Source: an uncultured Christensenella sp. (GTDB taxonomy: Bacteria > Bacillota > Clostridia > Christensenellales > Borkfalkiaceae). Taken from it: DNA of 64,000 bases. The first letter of the stretch is position 1, and the number at the start of each line of letters is the position of its first letter. Made by a program: the position numbers and the translations under genes. Below are positions 56,264-64,000 of the stretch, piece by piece. The notes under the pieces are model-generated. The model did not search any database. It saw only the letters and a list, made by a program, of their open reading frames with translations, and was not told the origin of the DNA. Location: positions 1 through 64,000 of the forward strand of contig CAJTYL010000004.1 in the NCBI GenBank assembly GCA_910583855.1. Reading direction: 5' to 3'.

Positions 56264-57176
56264 CTTAATAGCCCGAAACAACGTATTTTTGGCTCCCCTC
56301 GCCGGCTACACCAACGCGCCCTTCCGCGATATGTGCTACGCGCTCGGCGCGGGGCTCACCTTTACCGAAATGGTCAGCGCAAAGGGGCTTTGCTTCGGCA
56401 GCGAAAAAACGAAGGAGCTTTTGCACGTTTCAAAAGATTACGGCGGAATTAAGGCTTGCCAGATATTCGGCAACGACCCGTACTATATGCGCAAGGCGTG
56501 TGAAAGCGAGGCTCTTGCGCCCTTTGATTTAATCGATATAAATATGGGCTGTCCCGTGCCTAAAATCTATAAAAACGGTGAGGGGAGCTATCTTTTAAAC
56601 GATTTTACCCTTGCCGCGAAAATCATAGAAGAATGTAAAAAAAGCGGCAAAATAATTTCGGTTAAATTTCGTATAGGGCTTGATAATTCAAGCATATGCG
56701 GGGGGCAATTCGCGCGAGTTTGCGAGGGCGCGGGGGCGGATATGATAACTGTTCACGGCAGAACGCGCGATAAAATATACGCGGGAGAAGTCGATTTTGA
56801 AGCGATTGCGGCGGCAAAACGCGCCGTAAGCATACCCGTTATTGCAAACGGAGGCGTTTTTTGCGAAAAAGACGCGGACGAGCTGTACGAAAGAACGGGC
56901 GCGGACGGTGTTATGATTGCACGAGGGGCTATGTATAAACCGTGGATTTTTGCAGAGATTACGGGGCGCGAAAATGTCGATAAACGCGGCATAGTACGGG
57001 GGCAACTTGAAAAAACGCTTAAAGTATACGGCGAAAAGTTCGCTCTCGTGTATATGCGCAAGATGATAGGTTTCTATTTGAAGGGAACGCCCAACGCCGC
57101 CGAAATACGGGCGAAGCTTTTCAAATGCCAATCTATAACAGAGGTGGAAGAGATTTTAAATACATTGTCTTTTTAA
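56235..57176 (+). CDS. dusB: tRNA-dihydrouridine synthase
   Basis: 313 residues. FMN TIM barrel: FLAPLAGYTNAPFRDMC, the catalytic Cys in INMGCPVPKIYKNGEGS, MITVHGRTRDKIYAGEVDF, VIANGGVF and MIARGAMYKPWIF. Reduces uridines in tRNA D-loops. The start lies within the end of mazG (29-nt overlap). A strong hairpin follows the stop. Confidence 0.93.
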   Translation: MRLKEIRIGNLIARNNVFLAPLAGYTNAPFRDMCYALGAGLTFTEMVSAKGLCFGSEKTKELLHVSKDYGGIKACQIFGNDPYYMRKACESEALAPFDLIDINMGCPVPKIYKNGEGSYLLNDFTLAAKIIEECKKSGKIISVKFRIGLDNSSICGGQFARVCEGAGADMITVHGRTRDKIYAGEVDFEAIAAAKRAVSIPVIANGGVFCEKDADELYERTGADGVMIARGAMYKPWIFAEITGRENVDKRGIVRGQLEKTLKVYGEKFALVYMRKMIGFYLKGTPNAAEIRAKLFKCQSITEVEEILNTLSF

Positions 57177-57183
57177 ATAATTT

Positions 57184-57211
57184 GCGGCGCGGTTTATAAA
57201 AACCGCGCCGC
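57184..57211 (+). terminator. dusB terminator
   Basis: Perfect 12-bp stem GCGGCGCGGTTT / AAACCGCGCCGC with ATAA loop; T run interrupted. Confidence 0.75.
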
Positions 57212-57230
57212 TTGCTTTCTATTTGCGGAC

Positions 57231-57305
57231 CACGACAAAAACCTACAAAATGCGACGGGATATTCTTTTTTTCGACGGGACGGACACGCTATAATACCTT
57301 TTACA
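57231..57305 (+). promoter_or_regulatory. spoIIGA promoter with three Spo0A-box-like repeats
   Basis: TATAAT (57290-57295) lies 10 nt before ATG 57306, with no good -35. Three CGAC-centred heptamers start exactly 20 bp apart: CACGACA (57231), TGCGACG (57251), TTCGACG (57271). The Spo0A box is TTCGACA; matches are 5/7, 5/7 and 6/7. The last box sits in the -35 zone, as at Bacillus spoIIG. Confidence 0.55.
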
Positions 57306-58094
57306 ATGCAGGTTTATATAGAGCTTGCCGTAATCGAAAACTTTTGTATGGACTTTACCTTGCTGTATGCAGCGAAGGTTGCGGTGAAAAATCCCGCTCC
57401 TTTTTGGCGGATTTTAATCGCGGCAATTCTCGGCGCGGCGTTCGCAGTACTGTTTCCGCTTTTTAAGCTGGGAGCGGTGTGGTCGGTGGCTGTGAAAATC
57501 TTATCGGGGTTTTTGATATGCCTTGTTGCAGGCAAGTTCAAAGGGGTAAAAAGCTATCTTAAATTTTCCTTTGCGTTTCTTATCTTTACCGCAATTCTCG
57601 GCGGCGCGCTTATAGGCATTTTTTCGCTTGCGGGGTTGGACTATGCCGCGGGGGAGGGATTCATACTTTCAAAAATCCCGATAGGCATACCGCTTTTCGG
57701 TGCGCTACTCGTTATTATCGGCGCAAGAAAGCTTGCCTCGCGCCTTAAAAAAAGCAAAAAGGAAGTCGTTTCCGTCAGAATTTATTCGGGCGGGGAGTGC
57801 GCGGAAATCAAAGGCTTTTTCGACAGCGGAAACAAAGTCTACTGCCGCGGCGCGCCCGTGAGCATTATCCCCAAAGAGATTGCGGAAAAAATAGTGGACG
57901 AAAGCAGAATAAAAGACGGAGTAAAAATACATACTGTTGCGGGGAGCAAAATCATCAAGATTTTCACCGCGGATAAAGTGGAGATAGACTTCGGGGAAAA
58001 GAAAAATAATTATAACGGGGTAAAAATAGGTATAAGTCCGCAGCGGATTAATACTGCTGTTTTGCATCCCGACCTTTTGGAGGACGAGCCTTGA
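57306..58094 (+). CDS. spoIIGA: Sporulation sigma-E factor-processing peptidase
   Basis: 262 residues. Five N-terminal membrane helices, starting YIELAVIENFCMDFTLLYAA as is usual for SpoIIGA, then a C-terminal aspartic protease half with the active-site GFFDSGNKVYCRGAP (Asp-Ser-Gly). It cleaves the pro-sequence of sigma-E after a forespore signal. The sigE gene follows. Confidence 0.92.
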   Translation: MQVYIELAVIENFCMDFTLLYAAKVAVKNPAPFWRILIAAILGAAFAVLFPLFKLGAVWSVAVKILSGFLICLVAGKFKGVKSYLKFSFAFLIFTAILGGALIGIFSLAGLDYAAGEGFILSKIPIGIPLFGALLVIIGARKLASRLKKSKKEVVSVRIYSGGECAEIKGFFDSGNKVYCRGAPVSIIPKEIAEKIVDESRIKDGVKIHTVAGSKIIKIFTADKVEIDFGEKKNNYNGVKIGISPQRINTAVLHPDLLEDEP

Positions 58095-58286
58095 TTTCTC
58101 AAGACGGCGGGCAACCCGCTGTTTTGCAAGGCGGAGAGGAGCAAACGCATAAGGGGTGTTGGCGGTGACTGCGTAAGCGACAGCGGTATTTTGCGCCCCT
58201 TATTGTAAAAACTTCTTGTAATAAGGCGCAAAAGCGGCTGATGTCCTTACAGCCGCCGAGACGCAATCATTGTGAAGGAGATTATT
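58095..58286 (+). other. Structured intergenic region between spoIIGA and sigE
   Basis: 192 nt without an ORF but with several hairpins: GCGGG-CAA-CCCGC (58107-58119); TTTTGCGCCCCTTATT paired with AATAAGGCGCAAAA (58189-58233); CGGCTG / CAGCCG (58235-58255). The GAAGGAG of sigE follows. It may be a terminator-like or regulatory RNA, or a decayed repeat. Confidence 0.5.
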
Positions 58287-58985
58287 ATGTTTGAAAAAAT
58301 AAAGCAACTTTTACTTTCGCTTTTCGGCAGGAACACGCTGGACTATATTTGCGGGACGGAGGCGCTGCCGCTGCCCTTATCCCAGGAGGAGGAGAGCGAC
58401 AGGATAACCCTTTTGGAAAACGGCGACGAGAGGGCGAAAGCCGAACTTGTCGAGCACAACCTCAGATTAGTCGTGTACATAGCCAAGAAGTTCGAGGGTA
58501 CGGGCGCGGACGGCGACGACCTCGTTTCCGTGGGCACGATAGGGCTCATCAAGGCTATCAACTCGTTTAAGTCGGACAAAAACATCAAGCTTGCAACTTA
58601 CGCTTCGCGCTGTATAGAGAACGAAATTCTGATGTACTTGCGCAGAATGGCGAAGCTTAGACAGGAGGTGAGCTTCGACGAGCCGCTGAACACCGATTGG
58701 GAGGGCAACGAGCTTTTATTATCCGACGTTATGGGAACCGACGCGGACGCCGTATATTCGGACGTTGAGGGCGGGGTCGAAAAGGAGCTTTTAAAGACTT
58801 CCCTCGACAAGCTATCCCCGCGCGAGCAGCGTATTATGAAGATGCGTTTCGGGCTTGACGGCGGTGAGGGTATGACCCAAAAGGACGTTGCGGATAAGCT
58901 CGGCATTTCGCAAAGCTACATATCAAGGCTGGAAAAGAAAATAATTTCAAAACTTAAAAAGGACATATCGCGGCAAATCAATTAG
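58287..58985 (+). CDS. sigE: Sporulation sigma factor sigma-E (pro-form)
   Basis: 232 residues. A short pro-sequence (about residues 1-26) ends before YICGTEALPLPLS, matching the YYIGGSEALPPPLS cleavage region of Bacillus pro-sigma-E. Region 2 has NLRLVVYIAKKFEGTGADGD, SVGTIGLIKAINSF and KLATYASRCIENEILMYLRR; region 4 has GMTQKDVADKLGISQSYISR. It directs early mother-cell transcription. GAAGGAG sets the ATG at 58287. Confidence 0.97.
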   Translation: MFEKIKQLLLSLFGRNTLDYICGTEALPLPLSQEEESDRITLLENGDERAKAELVEHNLRLVVYIAKKFEGTGADGDDLVSVGTIGLIKAINSFKSDKNIKLATYASRCIENEILMYLRRMAKLRQEVSFDEPLNTDWEGNELLLSDVMGTDADAVYSDVEGGVEKELLKTSLDKLSPREQRIMKMRFGLDGGEGMTQKDVADKLGISQSYISRLEKKIISKLKKDISRQIN

Positions 58986-59045
58986 CTTGCGCAACCACAG
59001 GCGTAATATACGACGGCTTCTCTACATAAAAAAGGAGGGATTTTT

Positions 59046-59816
59046 ATGTTGCAGAAAGTCGTTATCTGCGGGGTTGACACATCGGGGTTGCCCCTTTTAT
59101 CCGCAAAGGAACAGGAAGAACTTATGATAAAACTGAAAGCCGGCGACGAGAAGGCGAGAGAAAGGTTCATAGTTGGCAATATGCGTCTGGTACTGTCGCT
59201 CGTAAGAAGGTTCTGGGCAAAGAAAGCCAATGCCGACGACGTTTTTCAGGCGGGTTGCGTAGGACTTATCAAGGCGATTGATAACTTCGATTTGTCGGTA
59301 GGCGTGAAATTTTCAACGTACGCCGTGCCGATGATATTGGGTGAAATAAAGAGGTATTTGCGCGACGGCAATTCTTTGCGCGTTTCGCGCTCGATACGCG
59401 ACACAGCTTATCAAATATTGAAGGTGCGCGAACGGCTTGAAGCGGACGACGAGGACGTAACTTACGACAAGATAGCAAAAGAAATGAACGTAGCCGTGTC
59501 GGAAGTCGCCTATGCGTTGGACGCGATATCCGACCCCGTTTCTTTGTACGAGCCCGTATTTAACAAAGCGGGTGACACTCTTCTTTTAATGGACCAAATT
59601 TTCGACGAAAAGAACAACGACGAGGTATGGACCGAAAAAGCCGCCCTGTACGAGGCGATAAACCGATTGGAAGGGCGGGAAAAAAAGATTTTGTTTTTAA
59701 GATATTTCGAGGGTAAAACCCAGACAGAAATTTCCCATGAGGTCGGAATATCGCAAGCGCAGGTGTCCCGCCTTGAAAAGACGGCTTTAACTCGGATTAA
59801 AGCCTGTATATCTTAA
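59046..59816 (+). CDS. sigG: Sporulation sigma factor sigma-G
   Basis: 256 residues. KVVICGVDTSGLPLLS is the sigma-G N-terminus; NMRLVLSLVRRFWAKKANAD, FSTYAVPMILGEIKRYLRDG, RVSRSIRDTAYQ and ISQAQVSRLEKTALTRIK follow. It drives late forespore genes. AAAGGAGG precedes the ATG. spoIIGA-sigE-sigG is the conserved order, and readthrough from spoIIGA is known in Bacillus. Confidence 0.97.
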   Translation: MLQKVVICGVDTSGLPLLSAKEQEELMIKLKAGDEKARERFIVGNMRLVLSLVRRFWAKKANADDVFQAGCVGLIKAIDNFDLSVGVKFSTYAVPMILGEIKRYLRDGNSLRVSRSIRDTAYQILKVRERLEADDEDVTYDKIAKEMNVAVSEVAYALDAISDPVSLYEPVFNKAGDTLLLMDQIFDEKNNDEVWTEKAALYEAINRLEGREKKILFLRYFEGKTQTEISHEVGISQAQVSRLEKTALTRIKACIS

Positions 59817-59829
59817 AACTGAAAAATAT

Positions 59830-59866
59830 AATGAGAGGTAATTTCCGGAACGCCTCTCATTTTTTG
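59830..59866 (+). terminator. sigG terminator
   Basis: AATGAGAGG / CCTCTCATT with an inner self-complementary TTCCGGAA, then T6. Confidence 0.85.
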
Positions 59867-59940
59867 TTAAATTTATTCATTTATTCATCTATTATTTGTG
59901 TATTTTCAATATTTAATAAATAAACTTTGATAAATTTTAC

Positions 59941-59969
59941 TTGTCATGGGACGGATTATATGATATTAT
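59941..59969 (+). promoter_or_regulatory. Promoter of the MoxR/DUF58 cluster
   Basis: TTGTCA (59941-59946), 17-bp spacer, TATTAT (59964-59969), about 65 nt before ATG 60035. Confidence 0.65.
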
Positions 59970-60034
59970 GTATAAAATAATATAAAGCGTTTAACTATAA
60001 ATGAATAAAAATACAATTATACTGCGAGTGAATT

Positions 60035-61669
60035 ATGAACGAATCCTTCAGGAAATTTAAAAACAAATTTACGGTTTACGCCGTAATCAAAGCCTTGGTG
60101 TCGGGGATTTCCCTCGGACTTCTTGCGGTCGGCGCAGTGCTTCTCGGCTTAAAACTTTCCGGCGTCGGGATAGCGGCGTGGTGCTACGTTATTATAGGCG
60201 TAGGCGTCGCTTTGACGGGTGGAGTTGCAACCTTCTTTATCGTCCGCCCTACCGACGTAAAGCTTGCAAAAAGGTTGGATGCGGAATACGGCTTAAACGA
60301 GAAAGTGCAAACTATGGTTCAGTTCAGCGGCTGTGAAGGCGACATGCTCGAACTGCAGAGGCAGGATACTTCAGCAAGACTTGCGGCGGCGCCGAAGATG
60401 AGAATCAGGTTTACGCGTATTTGGCAGTATGCTGCCGTTGCCGTTTTAGCGGTTACGGTAATTTTTACGGGGCTCTTCATTGACCCGTTTAAAGCGGAAG
60501 CGAAAACGCCCGATCCGCCGGTTCCCCCGCCCGCAACTATTCAACCGGAGGAAGGGGCGTGGGAATATACCGCGGTTATGCAGGCGGCGATGGCGGAGAT
60601 TATGCAAAACGTGCAGGATTCGGCTTTACAGTCTGCTGAAAAAGACGCCGTATATTCGGAACTGTACGGACTGGACCGGAGTTTAAGAACGGTAAAGAAA
60701 ACGGACGATATGAAAACCGCCGTTATTGCAACCGTAACGCAAATCGACGGCCGTATAAAAACTTTTAACAGCTACGACGATATTTACACGGCGTTAAGCG
60801 GCGCGCTTTCGACAGAGGGAGCGGAACCCGAAGACGAGATTATTTCCGCGGCGGTGCTTGTCGGCGCGACGGCTTTTCTTCCGTATCTGAACAGCATTAC
60901 GTCCGAACTGTACGACTATATCGAAGGTCGTTATTACACCTTGGGCGAAGACATCACCGGCGCGTTGGATAAGCTTAACGTTTCTGAAAAAGTAAGCGCT
61001 AATTGGACGGTTACAAAGGAAGGGAAAGCGTGCAGCGCGGAGTTTAACGGCGTTTCTCTGCAAGATTATCACTCAAAACTTATGTTGGCGTTAGACGGCG
61101 TGAAAGACGCGGGCGTCAGTGAAGAGGATGCGCTTTACGGTGCGGTCAAGACTTTCGCCGATAAGCTTGCCGCAATAATAATGAAGCTTCCTCAAAATTA
61201 CGATACGGGCACGATATCGAACGATATTTCCAAGGCGCACGAAGATTATATACAAGCGCTGATAATCAATTTAAAACCGCAAAGCTTTAATTGCATAATG
61301 AATATTTTCGTCAGGGCCCGCGTCGCGAATATCCTCGGAGTATCAGCGTCGCAACTTCCCGAACTCGACTTGGGCGGAGAGATAGGTATCGGCGGCGGCA
61401 ACGGTGGCGACGGGGAAGATAACAAGGGTGACGGAAATAATGGAGGCGGTTGGGGAACGGGCGATGAAAAGTTCGGCAGTAACGACCTGATATATAACCC
61501 GCTTACGGGCGAATACGTACCTTACGGCGAGCTGTTGAAAGAATACGAGGCGAAGATGGCAGAACAAGCCGATGGGTTGCCCCAGGATATACGTTCGTTT
61601 ATGGAAGAATATTTTAAACTCCTTTACGGCGGAATTAAAGATGAAACGACCGATGAAAACGGTAAATAA
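60035..61669 (+). CDS. Membrane protein of the MoxR cluster (DUF4175-like)
   Basis: 544 residues. Two N-terminal membrane helices, a short cytoplasmic link with LAKRLDAEYGLNEKVQTMVQ (a motif seen in DUF4175-like proteins of such clusters), a third helix (IWQYAAVAVLAVTVIFTGLF), then a large helical extracytoplasmic domain. Near the C-terminus is a Gly/Asn/Asp-rich stretch (about 455-480) and LPQDIRSFMEEYFKLLYGG. GAGTGAA precedes the ATG; moxR follows 19 nt downstream. Role unknown beyond the cluster. Confidence 0.7.
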   Translation: MNESFRKFKNKFTVYAVIKALVSGISLGLLAVGAVLLGLKLSGVGIAAWCYVIIGVGVALTGGVATFFIVRPTDVKLAKRLDAEYGLNEKVQTMVQFSGCEGDMLELQRQDTSARLAAAPKMRIRFTRIWQYAAVAVLAVTVIFTGLFIDPFKAEAKTPDPPVPPPATIQPEEGAWEYTAVMQAAMAEIMQNVQDSALQSAEKDAVYSELYGLDRSLRTVKKTDDMKTAVIATVTQIDGRIKTFNSYDDIYTALSGALSTEGAEPEDEIISAAVLVGATAFLPYLNSITSELYDYIEGRYYTLGEDITGALDKLNVSEKVSANWTVTKEGKACSAEFNGVSLQDYHSKLMLALDGVKDAGVSEEDALYGAVKTFADKLAAIIMKLPQNYDTGTISNDISKAHEDYIQALIINLKPQSFNCIMNIFVRARVANILGVSASQLPELDLGGEIGIGGGNGGDGEDNKGDGNNGGGWGTGDEKFGSNDLIYNPLTGEYVPYGELLKEYEAKMAEQADGLPQDIRSFMEEYFKLLYGGIKDETTDENGK

Positions 61670-61688
61670 AAAAGAGGAATAAACGGTT

Positions 61689-62831
61689 ATGGAAAACACG
61701 GAAAAAGTAAAAAAGTTCAGCGCTGCAATCGCAACTATCAAAAAAGAACTTAAAAAAGACGTTGTAGGGCAGGAAGACATAGTGGACGGGGTTATCGTCG
61801 CGATTATTGCGGGTGGCAACGTGCTTTTGGAGGGCGTGCCCGGCGTAGGTAAAACCCGATTGGTACGTTCGTTGGGCAGAGTTTTAAGCTTGCCTTTCTC
61901 GCGTATACAGTTTACGCCCGACCTGATGCCGTCGGACGTTACCGGTACGAACGTTATCGAAAAGGACGATAGCGGTAAAATGAATACGGTGTTCCAGCGC
62001 GGACCGATATTCGCAAACCTCGTGCTTGCGGATGAAATAAACCGCGCAACACCTAAAACGCAGTCGGCGATGCTCGAGGTTATGCAGGAGCATAAAGTTA
62101 CCGTCGCAAAGCAAACCTATAAAATAGACGAGCCGTTCTTCGTTCTTGCTACGCAGAACCCTATAGAGCAGGACGGTACTTATCCTTTGCCCGAGGCTCA
62201 GATGGACAGGTTTATGTTCAAGCTTATAGTCAAGTTTCCTACGGTCAAAGAGCTTGCCGGTATCGTCAATATGACTCAGGTTACTCTCGAAGAAACGGCG
62301 AACGCGGTTATAGACGGTAAGACCATTCTCGAAATGCGCGAACTTTCTAAGACCGTGCCCGTGATAGACGAAGTTCTGGCATTTGCAGTCAACCTCGTTT
62401 CCAACACTCACCCCGAACTCGACGGAGCTTCCGCTGTAGCCAAAAAGTACGTGAAGTACGGCGCGTCGCCCCGCGCGGCGCAGGCGCTTATAACCGCTGC
62501 AAAGGTACGCGCTTTGATGAACGGGAATTATAACGTTTCATACGAAGATATAAAGGAACTGGCTTACCCCGTTTTAAGACACAGAATCAAGATTAATTAT
62601 AACGCCGTAAACGATAAGCTCACCGTGGACGACGTTATAACCAAACTGCTTGCGGAAACGCACAGAAGCGGCGCGGTTAAGGCTGAGGCAGATGGTAACG
62701 ACTTGCCGTCTATGGAGGCTGAGGTAAACCTTGAAAAGCCCGCAAAGGAAAAGAAATTTAAATTTAAAAACAAAAAGGAAGAGAAGGTAAACGTTATCCC
62801 CTCTTCGCAGGAAGCGGAAAATACTAAATAA
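61689..62831 (+). CDS. MoxR-family AAA+ ATPase
   Basis: 380 residues. Walker A LEGVPGVGKTRLVRSLG, MPSDVTGTNV, Walker B LVLADEINRATPKTQSAMLE, sensor-1 FVLATQNPIEQDGTYPLPEAQ, and YGASPRAAQALI. The C-terminal 60 residues add a Lys/Glu-rich tail not usual in the family. MoxR proteins act as chaperones for neighbouring DUF58/VWA proteins, which follow here. Confidence 0.95.
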   Translation: MENTEKVKKFSAAIATIKKELKKDVVGQEDIVDGVIVAIIAGGNVLLEGVPGVGKTRLVRSLGRVLSLPFSRIQFTPDLMPSDVTGTNVIEKDDSGKMNTVFQRGPIFANLVLADEINRATPKTQSAMLEVMQEHKVTVAKQTYKIDEPFFVLATQNPIEQDGTYPLPEAQMDRFMFKLIVKFPTVKELAGIVNMTQVTLEETANAVIDGKTILEMRELSKTVPVIDEVLAFAVNLVSNTHPELDGASAVAKKYVKYGASPRAAQALITAAKVRALMNGNYNVSYEDIKELAYPVLRHRIKINYNAVNDKLTVDDVITKLLAETHRSGAVKAEADGNDLPSMEAEVNLEKPAKEKKFKFKNKKEEKVNVIPSSQEAENTK

Positions 62832-62861
62832 AGAAATAATATTATTACCGAAATAAAATCA

Positions 62862-63746
62862 ATGAACGGAATTGCAATAAACGAAGAATTTCTGCAACAG
62901 GTTGAAGCCTTGCAGACTGTCGTAAAAAATAACGTTGCGGGCTTATTCGGCGGAAACCACCAAAGTAAAACTTACGGTTCATCGTCCGAATTTGCCGATT
63001 ACCGCGACTATATAGCCGGCGACGATATTACGAAAATCGACTGGAATGCTTACGCGCGTTTTGAGAAGCTGTATTTAAAGCTGTATCTTGACGAGCGTCA
63101 GTTGCATACCAAAATATATATCGACGCAAGCCGTTCTATGGGATATGGCAGGGGCAAAAAGGATATACAGGCGTTAAGGTTTGCCGCAACGCTTGCATAT
63201 CTGTCCATAAGTGAAATGGATAAAGTTTCAGTATTCGTTATCCGTGAAAACGGTTTGGAAGAAGTCATATCTTCTATGCTCGGCAAGGAGTCCTACGTAA
63301 ACGAGATAGGAAAACTCAATCAAATAGAATTCTACGGGGACAGCCGTATCAGCGAGGCGATTTTGCCTTCCACGGTAGGCTTCGGCGACGGACTGTCGGT
63401 TATAATATCGGATTTTTTAACGGAGAACGACTTTGAAAACGCGGTAACGTATCTTGTCGGGAAAAAGAGGGACGTCTTTTGCGCACAGATACTTTCGGCA
63501 GAGGAACTTAACCCTAAAGCGCGCGGCAAACTGCACTTTTTCGACAGTGAAAATTCCGACAGGTTTTACCGTAAAAATATTAACCGCGAGATAATTCAGG
63601 CTTATAAAAAAGCTTTGGAATACGTGCAGGAAAGGATAAGAAATTTATGTCTTTCACGCGGGGCGGAATATCTTTTGATACCCGCGGACGAACCTGTTAC
63701 CGAAGTATTTTTCAATAAATTGGTTTCAATGGGGGTGCTGAAATGA
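62862..63746 (+). CDS. DUF58 domain protein
   Basis: 294 residues. SEFADYRDYIAGDDITKIDW then NAYARFEKLYLKLYLDE is the DUF58 hallmark, followed by a VWA-like fold with IYIDASRSMGYG (MIDAS-like DxSxS). Partner of MoxR. No clear Shine-Dalgarno, so probably translated by coupling within the operon. Overlaps the next gene by 4 nt. Confidence 0.93.
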   Translation: MNGIAINEEFLQQVEALQTVVKNNVAGLFGGNHQSKTYGSSSEFADYRDYIAGDDITKIDWNAYARFEKLYLKLYLDERQLHTKIYIDASRSMGYGRGKKDIQALRFAATLAYLSISEMDKVSVFVIRENGLEEVISSMLGKESYVNEIGKLNQIEFYGDSRISEAILPSTVGFGDGLSVIISDFLTENDFENAVTYLVGKKRDVFCAQILSAEELNPKARGKLHFFDSENSDRFYRKNINREIIQAYKKALEYVQERIRNLCLSRGAEYLLIPADEPVTEVFFNKLVSMGVLK

Positions 63747-64000
63747 CGTTTTTGTATCCCTTGGGCTTTTTGGGCTTAATAGGTATCCCTGTTCTCATAG
63801 GCATTTATATCCTTAAAAACAAGTATACAGAGCAAACCGTAACTTCCACTTACATTTGGACGCTTTCGGAAAAGTTCTTGAAGAAGCGTTTGCCGATAAA
63901 CAAGCTTGTAGGGTTAATCAGCCTGATACTTCAGATAATCTGCGTTATAGCCGTTTCGATTCTGATTGCGCACCCCGTGCTTTACATCAAAGGCGCGGCG
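63743..64000 (+). CDS. BatA-type membrane protein, N-terminal part (partial)
   Basis: The first 86 residues are visible; the gene runs off the window. FLYPLGFLGLIGIPVLIGIY, ILKNKYTEQTVTSTYIWTL and a second helix LVGLISLILQIICVIAVSIL match the BatA N-terminal region that precedes a VWA domain. ATG overlaps the DUF58 stop (ATGA). Completes the visible part of a MoxR-DUF58-BatA aerotolerance-type cluster. Confidence 0.85.
   Translation, partial: MTFLYPLGFLGLIGIPVLIGIYILKNKYTEQTVTSTYIWTLSEKFLKKRLPINKLVGLISLILQIICVIAVSILIAHPVLYIKGAA

Noticed and set aside
55250..56281. 343-residue open frame on the minus strand inside mazG
   Set aside because: It is antisense to a fully recognisable MazG protein, lacks any family motif and reflects the codon pattern of the real gene.
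57231..57280. CRISPR-like direct repeats at 20-bp period
   Set aside because: Only a 4-7 bp core repeats three times and no cas gene is near; regulator boxes are the simpler reading.
1..64000. tRNA, rRNA, tmRNA, insertion sequence or integrase genes
   Set aside because: Scanned by eye on both strands; no TTCGANTC-type T-arm context with acceptor pairing, no transposase or integrase motifs. A tRNA scan would be decisive.

Overview
The window looks like the chromosome of an anaerobic, endospore-forming member of the Bacillota (Clostridia sensu lato, moderate GC, probably an uncultured gut lineage). Many sporulation and germination genes occur in classical order: veg - sipL-like - ispE; spmA-spmB; spoIVFA-spoIVFB; a gerA-gerB-gerC operon; two CotF-like coat genes; spoVT - spoVB - mazG(yabN) - dusB; and spoIIGA - sigE - sigG. 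A pyrophosphate-type phosphofructokinase suits an anaerobic fermenter. I see no prophage, insertion sequence, CRISPR array, rRNA or tRNA. Genus-level identity cannot be fixed from the sequence alone.

Layout. 1-2.7 kb: end of a secreted beta-repeat protein, a DUF89 phosphatase and a DeoR regulator. 3-6.7 kb: cysE-cysS-alaS, the alaS being an unusually short form. 6.9-10.5 kb: a flippase-like membrane protein with a glycosyltransferase, then rplM-rpsI. 10.6-16.3 kb: a small XRE regulator with a decayed partner, a YgjV protein, lipoproteins and Pfp. 16.5-22.2 kb: acidic zinc-ribbon protein, veg, sipL, ispE, a membrane protein and a cysteine desulfurase. 22.3-25.1 kb: a candidate small RNA and metNIQ behind an attenuator. 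25.2-31.8 kb: spmAB, metG-tatD, rsmA, spoIVFAB. 31.9-35.5 kb (minus strand): phospholipase-C-like protein, 8-oxoguanine glycosylase and a padR/DUF1700/DUF4097 operon. 35.7-39.5 kb: germination receptor. 40-46.4 kb: trmB, a phosphoesterase, a carbamoyltransferase-like protein, queH, a second XRE module, an ABC ATPase and an ArsP-like permease. 46.5-52.5 kb: membrane protein, methyltransferase, hslO, TPR and helical-repeat proteins, coat genes. 52.7-59.8 kb: spoVT to sigG. 60-64 kb: a MoxR/DUF58/BatA cluster cut by the window end.

The most interesting signals are regulatory. (i) metNIQ is preceded by a Met/Cys-containing 19-codon leader peptide and three mutually exclusive hairpins of the trp-attenuator type, followed by a second terminator-like hairpin and a second Met-rich mini-ORF. 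(ii) Two divergent modules pair a small XRE repressor with a Cys-rich 'CENC' protein; in the intact copy a perfect 17-bp operator exactly fills the -35/-10 spacer of the partner promoter. (iii) Several genes have a -10 box exactly 6 nt before the start codon and no Shine-Dalgarno, predicting leaderless mRNAs. (iv) Two families of short intergenic repeats sit directly on stop codons. (v) Some hairpins do double duty: terminator with the next promoter's -35, or terminator with the next gene's ribosome binding site.

Gene calls rest on recognisable family motifs. Promoters, operators and RNA structures are read by eye and are unverified.
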